A stretch of DNA of 64,000 nucleotides from Gordonia sp. OPL2. GTDB taxonomy: Bacteria; Actinomycetota; Actinomycetes; Mycobacteriales; Mycobacteriaceae. How positions within the stretch are numbered: position 1 is the stretch's first letter; the number at the start of each line of letters is the position of its first letter. The notes beneath the pieces were generated by a model, which was given only the letters and a program-made list of their open reading frames with translations, made no database searches and was not told where the DNA came from. The stretch spans positions 1 to 64,000 of the forward strand of contig NZ_RKME01000011.1 of NCBI RefSeq assembly GCF_003797825.1. The letters run 5' to 3'. Shown here one piece after another: positions 24,714 through 32,406 of this stretch. The translations under genes and the position numbers were made by a program.

Positions 24714-25451
24714 ATGTCGGACAACAGGGTTGCGCTGGTCACCGGCGCATCGCGCGGAATCGGTGCGGCGATCGCGGAACGATTCGCCGCGGACGGATGG
24801 GACCTGACGATCAGCTCGCGTGGGCGGGAGGCACTCGAACAGCGGGCCGGTGAACTCACCGAACGTGGCGCAGGCCGGGTCGAGGTGATCCCCGCCGACA
24901 TGACCGACCCAGAGGCAGTCGAGGCGCTGGCAGCCGGACATGCGGAGGCCTTCGGGCGCACGGACGCACTCGTCATCAACGCGGGTATGGGACAGAAGGG
25001 TGCCGTCGCCGACCTCCCGGTGCGACGGTTCGATCGCCTCTACCAGGTGAACGTGCGGGCGCCGTACATCCTTCTGCAGAGCCTGATTCCGACGTTGCGG
25101 ACGACCGCGGAAGCACACGGGACGGCCAAGGTCATCGCGGTCGCGTCGATCACCGGTGTGTATCCGGAACCCGAACTGTCTGCCTACGGTGCGACGAAGG
25201 CGGCACTGATCTCGCTGTGCGAGACGTTCAACCTGGAGGAGTCGGCGAACGGTGTGAGCGCGACGACGATCGCGCCCGGCTACGTCGACACCGACATGTC
25301 CGACTGGCTCAAGGACGAGATCCCCGGTGACGAGATGATCACCGTCGGCGACGTCGCCACCATCGCGCACTCGGTGACCCAGCTGTCGCGATATGCGGTG
25401 CTGCCCAACGTGATCCTCACGCGACCGGGGAGCAATCTGCATCGGGCGTGA
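24714..25451 (+). CDS. SDR-family oxidoreductase
   Basis: A 245-residue short-chain dehydrogenase: TGASRGIG at ~10-17, NAG near 88, and catalytic YGATK at about residue 159, all intact. It starts 4 nt after the kinase stop with agggggtaaggcg as ribosome site, so it is the third gene of the acyl-CoA dehydrogenase operon. By analogy with LvaD it could interconvert keto- and hydroxyacyl-CoAs (inference). A family-B repeat follows. Confidence 0.82.
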   Translation: MSDNRVALVTGASRGIGAAIAERFAADGWDLTISSRGREALEQRAGELTERGAGRVEVIPADMTDPEAVEALAAGHAEAFGRTDALVINAGMGQKGAVADLPVRRFDRLYQVNVRAPYILLQSLIPTLRTTAEAHGTAKVIAVASITGVYPEPELSAYGATKAALISLCETFNLEESANGVSATTIAPGYVDTDMSDWLKDEIPGDEMITVGDVATIAHSVTQLSRYAVLPNVILTRPGSNLHRA

Positions 25452-25458
25452 GGGGAGA

Positions 25459-25597
25459 CCCTTCGTGACGCGCCGCTGGTTCCTCGCGTCGCTCCTCAGG
25501 GATCGGGGGGGATCTGCCGCGGGCGTCGCGGTCCCTGAGGAGTGAGCGTGCGAGCGTCGTGGTCCCTGCGGAGCGAGCGTGCGAGCGTCACGAAGGG
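25459..25597. repeat. Dispersed hairpin repeat family B, copy 2
   Basis: A 139-bp element with the same outer arms as copy 1: CCCTTCGTGACG at 25459-25470 and CGTCACGAAGGG at 25586-25597. Inner CTCCTCAGGGA and TCCCTGAGGAG arms are also present. It is longer because the gagcgtgcgagcgtc segment is duplicated on the right side. It lies between convergent genes. Confidence 0.72.
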
Positions 25598-25601
25598 CGC
25601 C

Positions 25602-26294
25602 TCACCGGTAGGTCGCGACGCCTCCGTCACGATCGGCGAGGTGCGCGTGTTCGTTGAACGACACCACCGACACACCGCTGCGTCCGACGATCAGCTTGGA
25701 CACCGAGGCGTTGACCATCGTGCGGGAGAGAGCGGGCCACCGCTCCGGCGGGATGCCCCACACGTGGCCGAGCCACTGGGTGATGCTCCCCGCCGACGCG
25801 ACGACGACCACGGTCTGCCCCGAACCGGCGAGGGCGGTCGCCCGATCTGCCGCGGCGAGCACCCGAGTGCTGAAGACCTTGTAGGTCTCGCCACCTGCCT
25901 CGTGGTGCTCCCTCGTGTCGGCGATCCACTCGGCCAGTCCGGCATCGAGTCGTTGCTGGTATCCGCGCCCGTCTCCGTATTCTTCGGCGGTCGCCGTCCC
26001 GACGAGGGCGGGCAACGCGTACTCGTTCCAGTCCGGGTCGACCTCTGGCGCGGGCGCCGAGTCGAAAGCGGACAGAACACCCTGCAGCGTCTGCGTCTGC
26101 CGTGGGAGGTCACCACTCACCGCTGCGGTCACCGTGTCGGTGAGCCCGGACAGCAGGACACCGGTCAGCCGCGCCTGCATGACTCCGGTGTCGGTGAGTC
26201 CCCCTGGTCCGTTCGGCGCGGGGTCGTCGGTGCCGGAGATGCCGTACGCATTCGGGTCGGCCTGTCCGTGCCGGACCAGATAGATCACACCCAT
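25602..26294 (-). CDS. Histidine phosphatase family protein
   Basis: A 230-residue phosphoglycerate-mutase-like phosphatase. The N-terminal LVRHGQAD holds the phosphorylated His (RHG motif), and the second catalytic His is expected near VVVASAGSITQW, where the usual His-Gly is replaced by Ala-Gly. That replacement is a departure from the canonical pattern and may alter activity. The substrate is unknown. ATG 26294 is chosen since TAGGGT lies 7 nt upstream on the minus strand; GTG 26303 is an alternative. Confidence 0.75.
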   Translation of the reverse strand: MGVIYLVRHGQADPNAYGISGTDDPAPNGPGGLTDTGVMQARLTGVLLSGLTDTVTAAVSGDLPRQTQTLQGVLSAFDSAPAPEVDPDWNEYALPALVGTATAEEYGDGRGYQQRLDAGLAEWIADTREHHEAGGETYKVFSTRVLAAADRATALAGSGQTVVVVASAGSITQWLGHVWGIPPERWPALSRTMVNASVSKLIVGRSGVSVVSFNEHAHLADRDGGVATYR

Positions 26295-26394
26295 GACCCA
26301 CACCCTATGGCGTGGCGGCGTGGACCGATGAGTTCGGGCGGCTCATGCGGTCGTTATCTACAGGGGAGCCGATCCAGAGCAGGAGTGTCCGACT

Positions 26395-26811
26395 TTGTCG
26401 ACGATGATGTTCGTCAATCTGCCCGTGACAGACGTCGCGAGGTCCCGTGCGTTCTACACGAGTCTGGGCTTCCGGTTCGACGCCATGTTCTGTGATCAGG
26501 GCACTCTGTGCATGGAGGTCAACGAATCGACCAAGGTGATGCTGCTCTGCCGCCGACGGTTCGCCGGGTACGCGGCAGGGCCGGTGGCCGAGCCCGACAG
26601 GGCGCGCGAGGTCCTGCTGGCGATCTCCGCCGACTCCCGCGCCGAGGTCGACCGACAGGTCGACGCTGCGATAGTCGCCGGCGGCACAGAACTCCGGCCC
26701 ACGGAGGACCTCGGATTCATGTACACCCGCACGTTCTGCGATCCCGACGGTCACGGGTGGGAGGTCCTCTTCATGGACCCCGCGTCGATTCCGCAGACCG
26801 CCGTCGACTGA
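26395..26811 (+). CDS. VOC-family (glyoxalase-fold) protein
   Basis: A 138-residue vicinal-oxygen-chelate protein with paired beta-alpha-beta-beta-beta modules. The start is MSTMMFVNLPVTDVARSRAFYTSLGF, and the C-terminal FCDPDGHGWEVLFMD carries a Glu typical of a metal ligand. Known activities include glyoxalase, dioxygenase and resistance roles; none can be picked here. The TTG start has aggag 9 nt upstream. It converges on the sigma factor gene. Confidence 0.75.
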   Translation: MSTMMFVNLPVTDVARSRAFYTSLGFRFDAMFCDQGTLCMEVNESTKVMLLCRRRFAGYAAGPVAEPDRAREVLLAISADSRAEVDRQVDAAIVAGGTELRPTEDLGFMYTRTFCDPDGHGWEVLFMDPASIPQTAVD

Positions 26812-26843
26812 CGCCGTCCAATCGCCCCTGGGCTACCGCGAGC

Positions 26844-27890
26844 TCAGTGCCACGGGCTTTGCGCCGTGCGCGCGGGGGCGTCGTACGGCGTGGCCGGCAA
26901 TCCGAAGCGCTCGAAGTCCGCCTCGAGGTCGTCGCTGAAGAACGCCACGACATAGGAGACCTTGCCGTCGGCGCCGAAGTCGACGACCTGCAGCTGGAAC
27001 GGGCGGTGGACGCCGTCGGGTTCGCGCATGTACAGACCGAAGGCCGGCTGCCCGTTCGCGACAGCAGGGAGCAGGATCTGGTCGCCGGGTCCCTCGGCCG
27101 GGCAGTTCTTGCGGATGAGCGCACCGATGTCGGCCGGGCCCTGATACCAACCGGTGAACGGCGGCATCTCCCAGATCGCCTTGTCGGTGAACAGCTCGAC
27201 GATGGCCTCGACGTCGTAGCGTTCGAATGCCGACACGTACTTCGCCAGCAGTTCGCGCTTCGCGTCGTCGTCGAGCTCGGTCGGTGAATCCTCCTGCGGT
27301 GACGCGTTCTTCAGCTGCTCGCGCGCTCGCTGCAGCAGGCTGTTGACGGTCGCGGTGGTGACGCCGATGGTGTCGGCGACCTCGGCGGCCCGCCACTGCA
27401 GGACGTCGCGCAGGATCAACACCGCACGCTGTCGCTCGGGCAGATGCTGGAGGGCGGCGATGAAGGCGAGCCGGATGGACTCGCGGGCCCCGATCACATA
27501 GGCCGGGTCGGCGTCGTCGCCGGGAGCGACCTCGTCGACCGTCCCGGCGAACGGCTCGAGCCACGGCACCTCGTGGTTCTGCAGCAGATCGTCGGTCGGA
27601 TCGAAGGCGTCACCGCCCAGGCCCGACGGCAGCGGACGACGCTGTCTGCTCTGCAGGGCGGTGAGGCAGGTGTTGGTCGCGATCTTGTGCAGCCAGGTCC
27701 GCACCGACGCCCGACGGTCGAATTTCTCGTATCCCCGCCACGCGCGCAGGTACGTCTCCTGCATCAGGTCCTCGGCATCGTGGTGCGACCCCATCATGCG
27801 ATAGCAGTGCGCCAGGATCTCGCGACGGAACGGCTCGGAGACCTCGAGGAACTCGGCGTCGGAGGCGGGACGCGTGGTCGTGGTGGACAT
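26844..27890 (-). CDS. ECF sigma factor, SigG-like, with SnoaL C-terminal domain
   Basis: A 348-residue RNA polymerase sigma factor. Region 2 is at ~15-85 (AHCYRMMGSHHDAEDLMQETYLRAWR) and region 4 at ~145-200 (LPERQRAVLILRDVLQW, TTATVNSLLQRAREQL). A SnoaL/NTF2-like domain (~215-345) replaces an anti-sigma partner, as in mycobacterial SigG. The C-terminal domain is thought to control the factor in cis, possibly by binding a small ligand. The start is ATG 27890, which has TAATCT 7 nt upstream, a leaderless layout. Confidence 0.86.
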   Translation of the reverse strand: MSTTTTRPASDAEFLEVSEPFRREILAHCYRMMGSHHDAEDLMQETYLRAWRGYEKFDRRASVRTWLHKIATNTCLTALQSRQRRPLPSGLGGDAFDPTDDLLQNHEVPWLEPFAGTVDEVAPGDDADPAYVIGARESIRLAFIAALQHLPERQRAVLILRDVLQWRAAEVADTIGVTTATVNSLLQRAREQLKNASPQEDSPTELDDDAKRELLAKYVSAFERYDVEAIVELFTDKAIWEMPPFTGWYQGPADIGALIRKNCPAEGPGDQILLPAVANGQPAFGLYMREPDGVHRPFQLQVVDFGADGKVSYVVAFFSDDLEADFERFGLPATPYDAPARTAQSPWH

Positions 27891-28260
27891 GTGACCAAGA
27901 TTACGGGATGGCACCGACAGGGGCAGCCCCTCTGACCTCCGGAGATAGCGGATGGAACCGGTCGGCGGGTCCGTGCGTCCAAAGAACAACCGACGTGGTG
28001 GCCGCACGGTCCCTCCCGACCCGGCGATCAGAGGGGGACCGCCGGAGCGGGTGGCCGATCGTGCAGGCCATCACGTCGGCCCGGGGATTCGGGCCGGGAG
28101 GTTCCCTCTCAGACTTCGGGGACGTCGGACACTGCCTGTCGCACGGCCTTGGAATCAGCGTGGGCGTAATGGGCGCGGACGACCCGCCGTGACCCTATTC
28201 TCGCCGGTGAACGCCCATGTTCGCGCCGGTCACAGTGCTGCCGGTGTGACCGGATCGGGG
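27891..28260. other. Noncoding spacer between sigG-like gene and leader peptide
   Basis: About 370 bases without a convincing gene. The sigma factor's own -10 box (TAATCT on the minus strand, 27898-27903) sits at the left end. The frame at 27908-28192 has unusual composition and no ribosome site or family signal, and is not called. A short GGCCC/GGGCC stem near 28079-28096 is visible. No known riboswitch motif was recognised. Confidence 0.5.
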
Positions 28261-28297
28261 TTGCCACCCCCGTCTGCGCGTTGCTAGCTTGATGCAC
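28261..28297 (+). promoter_or_regulatory. Promoter of the Cys leader peptide
   Basis: TTGCCA at 28261-28266, an 18-bp spacer and TAGCTT at 28285-28290, ending 7 nt before the ATG at 28298. This is a clean promoter for a leaderless mRNA beginning at the leader peptide start codon. Confidence 0.6.
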
Positions 28298-28402
28298 ATG
28301 ACGAGCCGCCAGTCCTACGTCCCAGAGGTCACCTATGTGACAACTGCTCTGGGCTGTCGGCTGCCGTTCGCTCGTGTTCTGTGTTGTCGCCGAATGCGCT
28401 GA
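28298..28402 (+). CDS. 34-residue cysteine-containing leader peptide
   Basis: A short reading frame encoding 34 residues, starting MTSRQSYVPEV and ending ARVLCCRRMR before TGA. Cysteines are at residues 20, 29 and 30, with the Cys-Cys pair close to the end. A promoter 7 nt upstream makes it leaderless. Leaderless polycysteine peptides act as cysteine-responsive attenuators in mycobacteria: ribosome stalling at Cys codons changes folding or termination of downstream RNA. The ROK regulator begins 126 nt after this stop, with two hairpins in between. I infer the same mechanism here; only two adjacent Cys codons are present. Confidence 0.7.
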   Translation: MTSRQSYVPEVTYVTTALGCRLPFARVLCCRRMR

Positions 28403-28419
28403 ATCCCAGCATTCATCCC

Positions 28420-28460
28420 CGGGCCGACGATGGCCCGATCACCTTTCGCTCATCCGAGCG
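28420..28460 (+). promoter_or_regulatory. Hairpins between leader peptide and ROK gene
   Basis: CGGGCC at 28420-28425 pairs with GGCCCG at 28432-28437 (6-nt loop), and CGCTC at 28447-28451 pairs with GAGCG at 28456-28460 (4-nt loop). They lie in the leader RNA after the Cys peptide stop and could form the switching structure of an attenuator. No T-run follows, so a Rho-dependent mechanism would be more likely. Confidence 0.4.
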
Positions 28461-28528
28461 GTCCTGCGCCGGAGCAGTCTGTGACGCGGACCGGGACCGG
28501 ATGTGGCACATTCGATGAGGACACACAG

Positions 28529-29818
28529 ATGACCGCCACGCTCGACCACGCCACGACCACCCCCGCACCCGTCCGACCGCAGGCTCGCCGATCCCCCGGA
28601 AGCCGCGCGCCTCGGCCCCTCGCCTATGGGTCGCCGCGGAAGGGAGCCTCGAAGATTCACATCGTCACCCCGCAGCTGCAGCTGTCGTCGAAGCCGGCGG
28701 CACTCGTCCTGCGCACCGCGCGACTGTCGGGGCCCGTCTTCCGCGACGACGCCGCCGAACAGACCGGCCTGAGCATCTCCACCGTCAACCGGCAGGTGGG
28801 GGCGCTGCTGAAGGCCGGTCTGATCCGCGAGCGCGCCGACCTGGCACCCGCTGGAGCCATCGGGCGGCCGCGCCTGCCGTTCGAACTCAACGTTGCGGAC
28901 TTCCTCACCCTGGGCATCCACATCGGCTACAAGGTCACCTCGATCACGACCCACGACCTTCTGCACCGCGTCGTCGGGGCCATCCAGATCCCCACCCCGG
29001 TGGCCGACACCCCGGAACAGACCCTCGCCGCGATCGGCGTCAGCGCGCGTCGTTTCGTCGGGCGCTGGGCCGGACGCCGCGTCCTCTGGGCCGGCGTCGC
29101 GCTCGGTGGCCGGGTCGCGTCCGGCGGACTCGTCGACCACCCGCGTCTGGGCTGGTCGGGGGCACCGGTCGGACGGATCATCGCCGAGACGGTCGGTCTG
29201 CCGGTGTCGGTGGCCAGTCACGTCGAGGCGATGGCGGCCGCAGAACTCGTCGTCAACCCCGAGCAGAAGAAGTCGAGCTTCCTGTACTTCTACGCCCGTG
29301 AGATGGTCGGTACCGCCTTCTGCGTCGACGGGATGGTGCACACACCCAGCGCCGGCCCGCCGGTCATCGGTCACTTCCCGACCGGACCTACGACGCTGCT
29401 CGACCCGGAGAAGACGGGTCGGCTCGAGCCGACTGCGAGTGACACCGGTGTCGTGGATGCGGCTGTCGCACTGGGGTTGTCGGTCGACGACATCGAAGGC
29501 GTCCACGACCTCGCTCGCGGCGGCGATGCGACCGCGCGTGCGCTCCTCGAGGAGCGCGCCGAGGTCCTCGGTCGGACGGTCGCGCTGATCGCCGACATCT
29601 TCAACCCGGATCACATCGTGCTCGGTGGGCAGGCCTTCACGGACTTCCCGGCGACCCTCCCGACCGTTGCCAAGGCCGTCAAGACCACCTCGGTCGTGCC
29701 CAACCGTGATGTCCGCGTGTCCCATTCCGGGACCACGGTTCAGCAGCAGGCGGCCGGGGCGGTGTCTCTCGACGCGATCTACACCGACCCGCTGGACGCT
29801 CTCGCGATCACCGCGTGA
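28529..29818 (+). CDS. ROK-family transcriptional regulator (Rv0485-like)
   Basis: A 429-residue ROK-fold regulator: a polar N-terminus, a winged HTH at ~70-125 (TGLSISTVNRQVGALLKAGLIRER), then the two-lobed ROK domain. The usual CxCGxxGCxE zinc motif is absent, as in mycobacterial Rv0485, and a sugar-kinase active site is not evident, so it is probably purely regulatory. ATG 28529 has gatgagg about 8 nt upstream. A Cys leader peptide precedes it, suggesting its expression follows cysteine supply. The target genes are unknown. Confidence 0.8.
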   Translation: MTATLDHATTTPAPVRPQARRSPGSRAPRPLAYGSPRKGASKIHIVTPQLQLSSKPAALVLRTARLSGPVFRDDAAEQTGLSISTVNRQVGALLKAGLIRERADLAPAGAIGRPRLPFELNVADFLTLGIHIGYKVTSITTHDLLHRVVGAIQIPTPVADTPEQTLAAIGVSARRFVGRWAGRRVLWAGVALGGRVASGGLVDHPRLGWSGAPVGRIIAETVGLPVSVASHVEAMAAAELVVNPEQKKSSFLYFYAREMVGTAFCVDGMVHTPSAGPPVIGHFPTGPTTLLDPEKTGRLEPTASDTGVVDAAVALGLSVDDIEGVHDLARGGDATARALLEERAEVLGRTVALIADIFNPDHIVLGGQAFTDFPATLPTVAKAVKTTSVVPNRDVRVSHSGTTVQQQAAGAVSLDAIYTDPLDALAITA

Positions 29819-29819
29819 T

Positions 29820-29870
29820 CGCAGCTGTAGCATCCCGTATCGCTCAGCGCGACAGGATGCTACAGCTGCG
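29820..29870. terminator. Bidirectional terminator hairpin
   Basis: CGCAGCTGTAGCATCC at 29820-29835 and GGATGCTACAGCTGCG at 29855-29870 are perfect 16-bp arms around a 19-nt loop, between the convergent ROK and ABC permease genes. Confidence 0.75.
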
Positions 29871-29879
29871 AGTGGGGCC

Positions 29880-30728
29880 TCAGTCCGAGGTGCGCTTGTT
29901 GTAGGCGCGCAGCGCGAACGGCGCGAAGACGACGGTCAGCACGATCGACCAGATGAGCGTGGCCAGTTCGGGATGCTGCAGGGGCCACGGCGATCCGGGA
30001 CCGGCCGCCGGGCCATTGCCCCACAGCACGCGCATCGCCTGCACGAGCGACGAGATGGGATTCCACTCGGCGATGGTGCGCAGCCAGGACGGCATCGGTC
30101 CGGTCGGGACGAAGGCGTTCGACAGGAACGTCAGCGGGAAGAGCGTGGTGAACATGAACCCGTTCACGGCCTCCACCGACGTCAGCCAGGAGCCGACCAG
30201 GATGCCGAACCAGATCATGGCGAACCCGAACAGCAACAGCAGAGCGAATGCCAGCACGGCCTCGCCGAATCCGTTGTGGATCCGCCAGCCGATCGCGAGT
30301 CCGGTCACCGCCATCACGACGATGCCGATCGACGAGTGGAGCAGGCTGGCGATACTGCGCCCGACCAGCACCGAGGACCGACGGATCGGCAGCGACCGGA
30401 AGCGGTCGATGATGCCCTTCTCGAGGTCGGCGGTGATGCCGGTGGACACGATGAACGCCGTGAACACGATCGTCTGGCCCATGATGCCGGGCAGCAGGAA
30501 CTCCTTGTAGGAGACCCCGCCGGTGTTCGTGATCGATGCGCCGAAGACGTAGGCGAACAGCAGCACGAACATGATCGGCTGGATGGTGACGTCGGAGAGC
30601 ATCTCCGGCATCCGTTTCGTGTGGATCATGTTGCGCTTCACCATGATCCACGACTGCTGCCAGATGCTTGTCTGATGGATCTCGGGGCGCTGGGTCACCG
30701 ATGCGCCGGTGGTGGCGGTGGTGGTCAT
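29880..30728 (-). CDS. ABC-2 type permease (DrrB-like)
   Basis: A 282-residue ABC-2 membrane protein with six predicted helices. The segments PIMFVLLFAYVFGASI and DLEKGIIDRFRSLPIRRSSVLVGR are typical of DrrB/daunorubicin-type exporters. It partners the ATPase encoded just upstream: its ATG overlaps the ATPase TGA (TCAT at 30725-30728 on the plus strand). Export of a lipid or hydrophobic drug is the usual role. The cargo is unknown. Confidence 0.87.
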   Translation of the reverse strand: MTTTATTGASVTQRPEIHQTSIWQQSWIMVKRNMIHTKRMPEMLSDVTIQPIMFVLLFAYVFGASITNTGGVSYKEFLLPGIMGQTIVFTAFIVSTGITADLEKGIIDRFRSLPIRRSSVLVGRSIASLLHSSIGIVVMAVTGLAIGWRIHNGFGEAVLAFALLLLFGFAMIWFGILVGSWLTSVEAVNGFMFTTLFPLTFLSNAFVPTGPMPSWLRTIAEWNPISSLVQAMRVLWGNGPAAGPGSPWPLQHPELATLIWSIVLTVVFAPFALRAYNKRTSD

Positions 30729-31741
30729 GCGGATTGCTCCTCTTCGGGGGCCGAGGCGTCCTCGGCGCGGTGACCGGTGAGTGACAGGAACACGTCGTCC
30801 AGGCTGGGCCGGGCGAGGCCGAGATCGTCGACGGCGATTCCGCTCTCGTCGAACCAGGCGACGACCCGGGTGAGGTCGGAGAGCCCCTCGGCGGGGGCGG
30901 TGAGGCGGCGGGCGTTGTGGTCGACGAAGACCTCGGCGCCGGTCTTGCGGAGCAACGCCTCGGCTTCGGGGATGTCGTCCGGGTCGGACACCGTGAGCAC
31001 CAGACTCGCCGAGCCCGCCTGCTGCTTCAGTTGCAACGGCGTGCCGTGGGCGATGATCTTGCCCTTGTCGATCACCACGATGTCGTCGGCGAGCTGATCG
31101 GCCTCCTCGAGATACTGCGTGGTGAGCAGCAACGTGGTGCCGTCGGCGACGAGCGTGCGCAACACGTCCCACAACTCGGAGCGGCTGCGCGGGTCGAGTC
31201 CGGTCGTCGGCTCGTCGAGGAAGAGCACCGGTGGTGCCGCGAGAAGGCTGACCGCGAGGTCGAGGCGCCGTCGCATGCCTCCCGAGTACGACTTGACCTG
31301 CTTGTTGCCGGCGTCGCTGAGGGAGAACTGCTCGAGCAGCTGATCGGCTCGGCGGGCCAGCACCTTGCGGTTGATCCCGTAAAGGCCGCCGATCATCCGG
31401 ATGTTCTCCCGGCCGGTGAGGATCTCGTCGACGGTGGCGGCCTGCCCCGTGAGACCCATGCTGCGCCGGACCATCTCGGGTTCGGTGGCCACGTCGTAGC
31501 CTGCGATCCGGGCCGAACCGCTGGTCGGTGGGGACAGGGTGGTCATCATCCGGACGGTGGTGGTCTTCCCGGCGCCGTTGGGGCCGAGGAGGCCGAGCAC
31601 CGAACCCTGCGGGACGGTGAAACTGACGCCGTCCACCGCGGTGAAATCGCCGAACCTCTTCACGAGGTCGACGGCCTCGATGGCGACGTCACGCGTTGAC
31701 TGCTCGCCCCGCATCACGGCGGGGACGGTAGGTGAGCTCAT
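30725..31741 (-). CDS. ABC transporter ATPase (DrrA-like)
   Basis: A 338-residue ABC ATPase with Walker A GPNGAGKTT, signature YSGGMRRRLDLAVSL, Walker B PVLFLDEPTTGLD and the DrrA-type C-terminal extension after residue ~235. It powers the DrrB-like permease encoded next. DrrA homologues confer resistance to hydrophobic compounds or export lipids such as phthiocerol dimycocerosates. The ATG has ggag close upstream. The genes form a two-gene operon ending at a strong hairpin. Confidence 0.9.
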   Translation of the reverse strand: MSSPTVPAVMRGEQSTRDVAIEAVDLVKRFGDFTAVDGVSFTVPQGSVLGLLGPNGAGKTTTVRMMTTLSPPTSGSARIAGYDVATEPEMVRRSMGLTGQAATVDEILTGRENIRMIGGLYGINRKVLARRADQLLEQFSLSDAGNKQVKSYSGGMRRRLDLAVSLLAAPPVLFLDEPTTGLDPRSRSELWDVLRTLVADGTTLLLTTQYLEEADQLADDIVVIDKGKIIAHGTPLQLKQQAGSASLVLTVSDPDDIPEAEALLRKTGAEVFVDHNARRLTAPAEGLSDLTRVVAWFDESGIAVDDLGLARPSLDDVFLSLTGHRAEDASAPEEEQSA

Positions 31742-31986
31742 GTTTCTCCACGCTATCGATGGACTCTGACATTTGGCGAGCGATTTTCCGGTGGTGCGAC
31801 GGAGCCACGGTCACGCGACGCCGTCACAGCGACAGACCTGCGTACAGGGAGAAAATCATCGCTGGACACCGACCGTTTGTCCGATTTGCCAGAACCAGGC
31901 TAGGACCTCAAGTGCGGTTGACGTCAAGAGCGGTCGAACTTTCCGCATCTACGGATGACTGAGTGGGAAATATCCGAGGATGCGGA
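31742..31986. other. Divergent spacer between the ABC operon and the mop/mod operon
   Basis: About 245 bases with no convincing gene. It must hold promoters for both flanking operons; apart from the -10 box of the molbindin gene (31987-31992) none is clear. GTCACGCGAC and the nearby GTCACAGCGAC at about 31811-31832 form a direct repeat of unknown meaning. Confidence 0.4.
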
Positions 31987-32001
31987 TAAACTCGCCCGGT
32001 G
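31987..32001 (+). promoter_or_regulatory. Leaderless -10 box of the molbindin gene
   Basis: TAAACT at 31987-31992 ends 6 nt before the GTG start at 31999, with no ribosome site between. Confidence 0.4.
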
Positions 32002-32406
32002 GCAGAGATCCGGATCCGCGACGCCGCCGAACTGCTCGGCGTCAGTGACGACACCGTCCGGCGCTGGGTCGCCACTGGTCGGCTCGCGGCCAACTCCACC
32101 GACCGTACGGTCACCACCGTCGACGGCGCGGAACTCGCCGCGCTGGCGCGCGAGCGTGCCGGCGCGCAACCCGACGACGGATCAGGCGTGCTGCGGTCGG
32201 CCCGCAACCGGTTCACCGGACTGGTCACCGACGTCATCGCGGACGGGGTGATGGCCCAGGTGACGATGCAGTGCGGCCCGTTCGAGGTCACATCACTGAT
32301 GAGTTCGGACGCCGCGCGCGAACTGGCACTCGAACCCGGCGTGGTGGCCACTGCCGTGGTCAAGGCGACCACGGTGATCGTCGAGACGAAACGAGAAGGA
32401 CAGTGA
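31999..32406 (+). CDS. HTH-TOBE molybdate-binding protein
   Basis: A 135-residue protein with an N-terminal MerR/excisionase-like helix-turn-helix (IRDAAELLGVSDDTVRRWVATGRL) and a C-terminal TOBE/Mop domain (~72-133: SARNRFTGLVTDVIADGVMAQVTMQCG). Mop domains bind molybdate or tungstate oligomerically. The fusion suggests a small molybdate-responsive regulator or a storage protein of the TOBE class. Its stop overlaps the modA GTG (GTGA), placing it first in the molybdate operon. Confidence 0.83.
   Translation: MAEIRIRDAAELLGVSDDTVRRWVATGRLAANSTDRTVTTVDGAELAALARERAGAQPDDGSGVLRSARNRFTGLVTDVIADGVMAQVTMQCGPFEVTSLMSSDAARELALEPGVVATAVVKATTVIVETKREGQ

Noticed and set aside
27908..28192. A 94-codon plus-strand frame
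   Set aside because: No ribosome site, promoter, family motif or typical codon pattern; it lies in the spacer before the leader peptide promoter.
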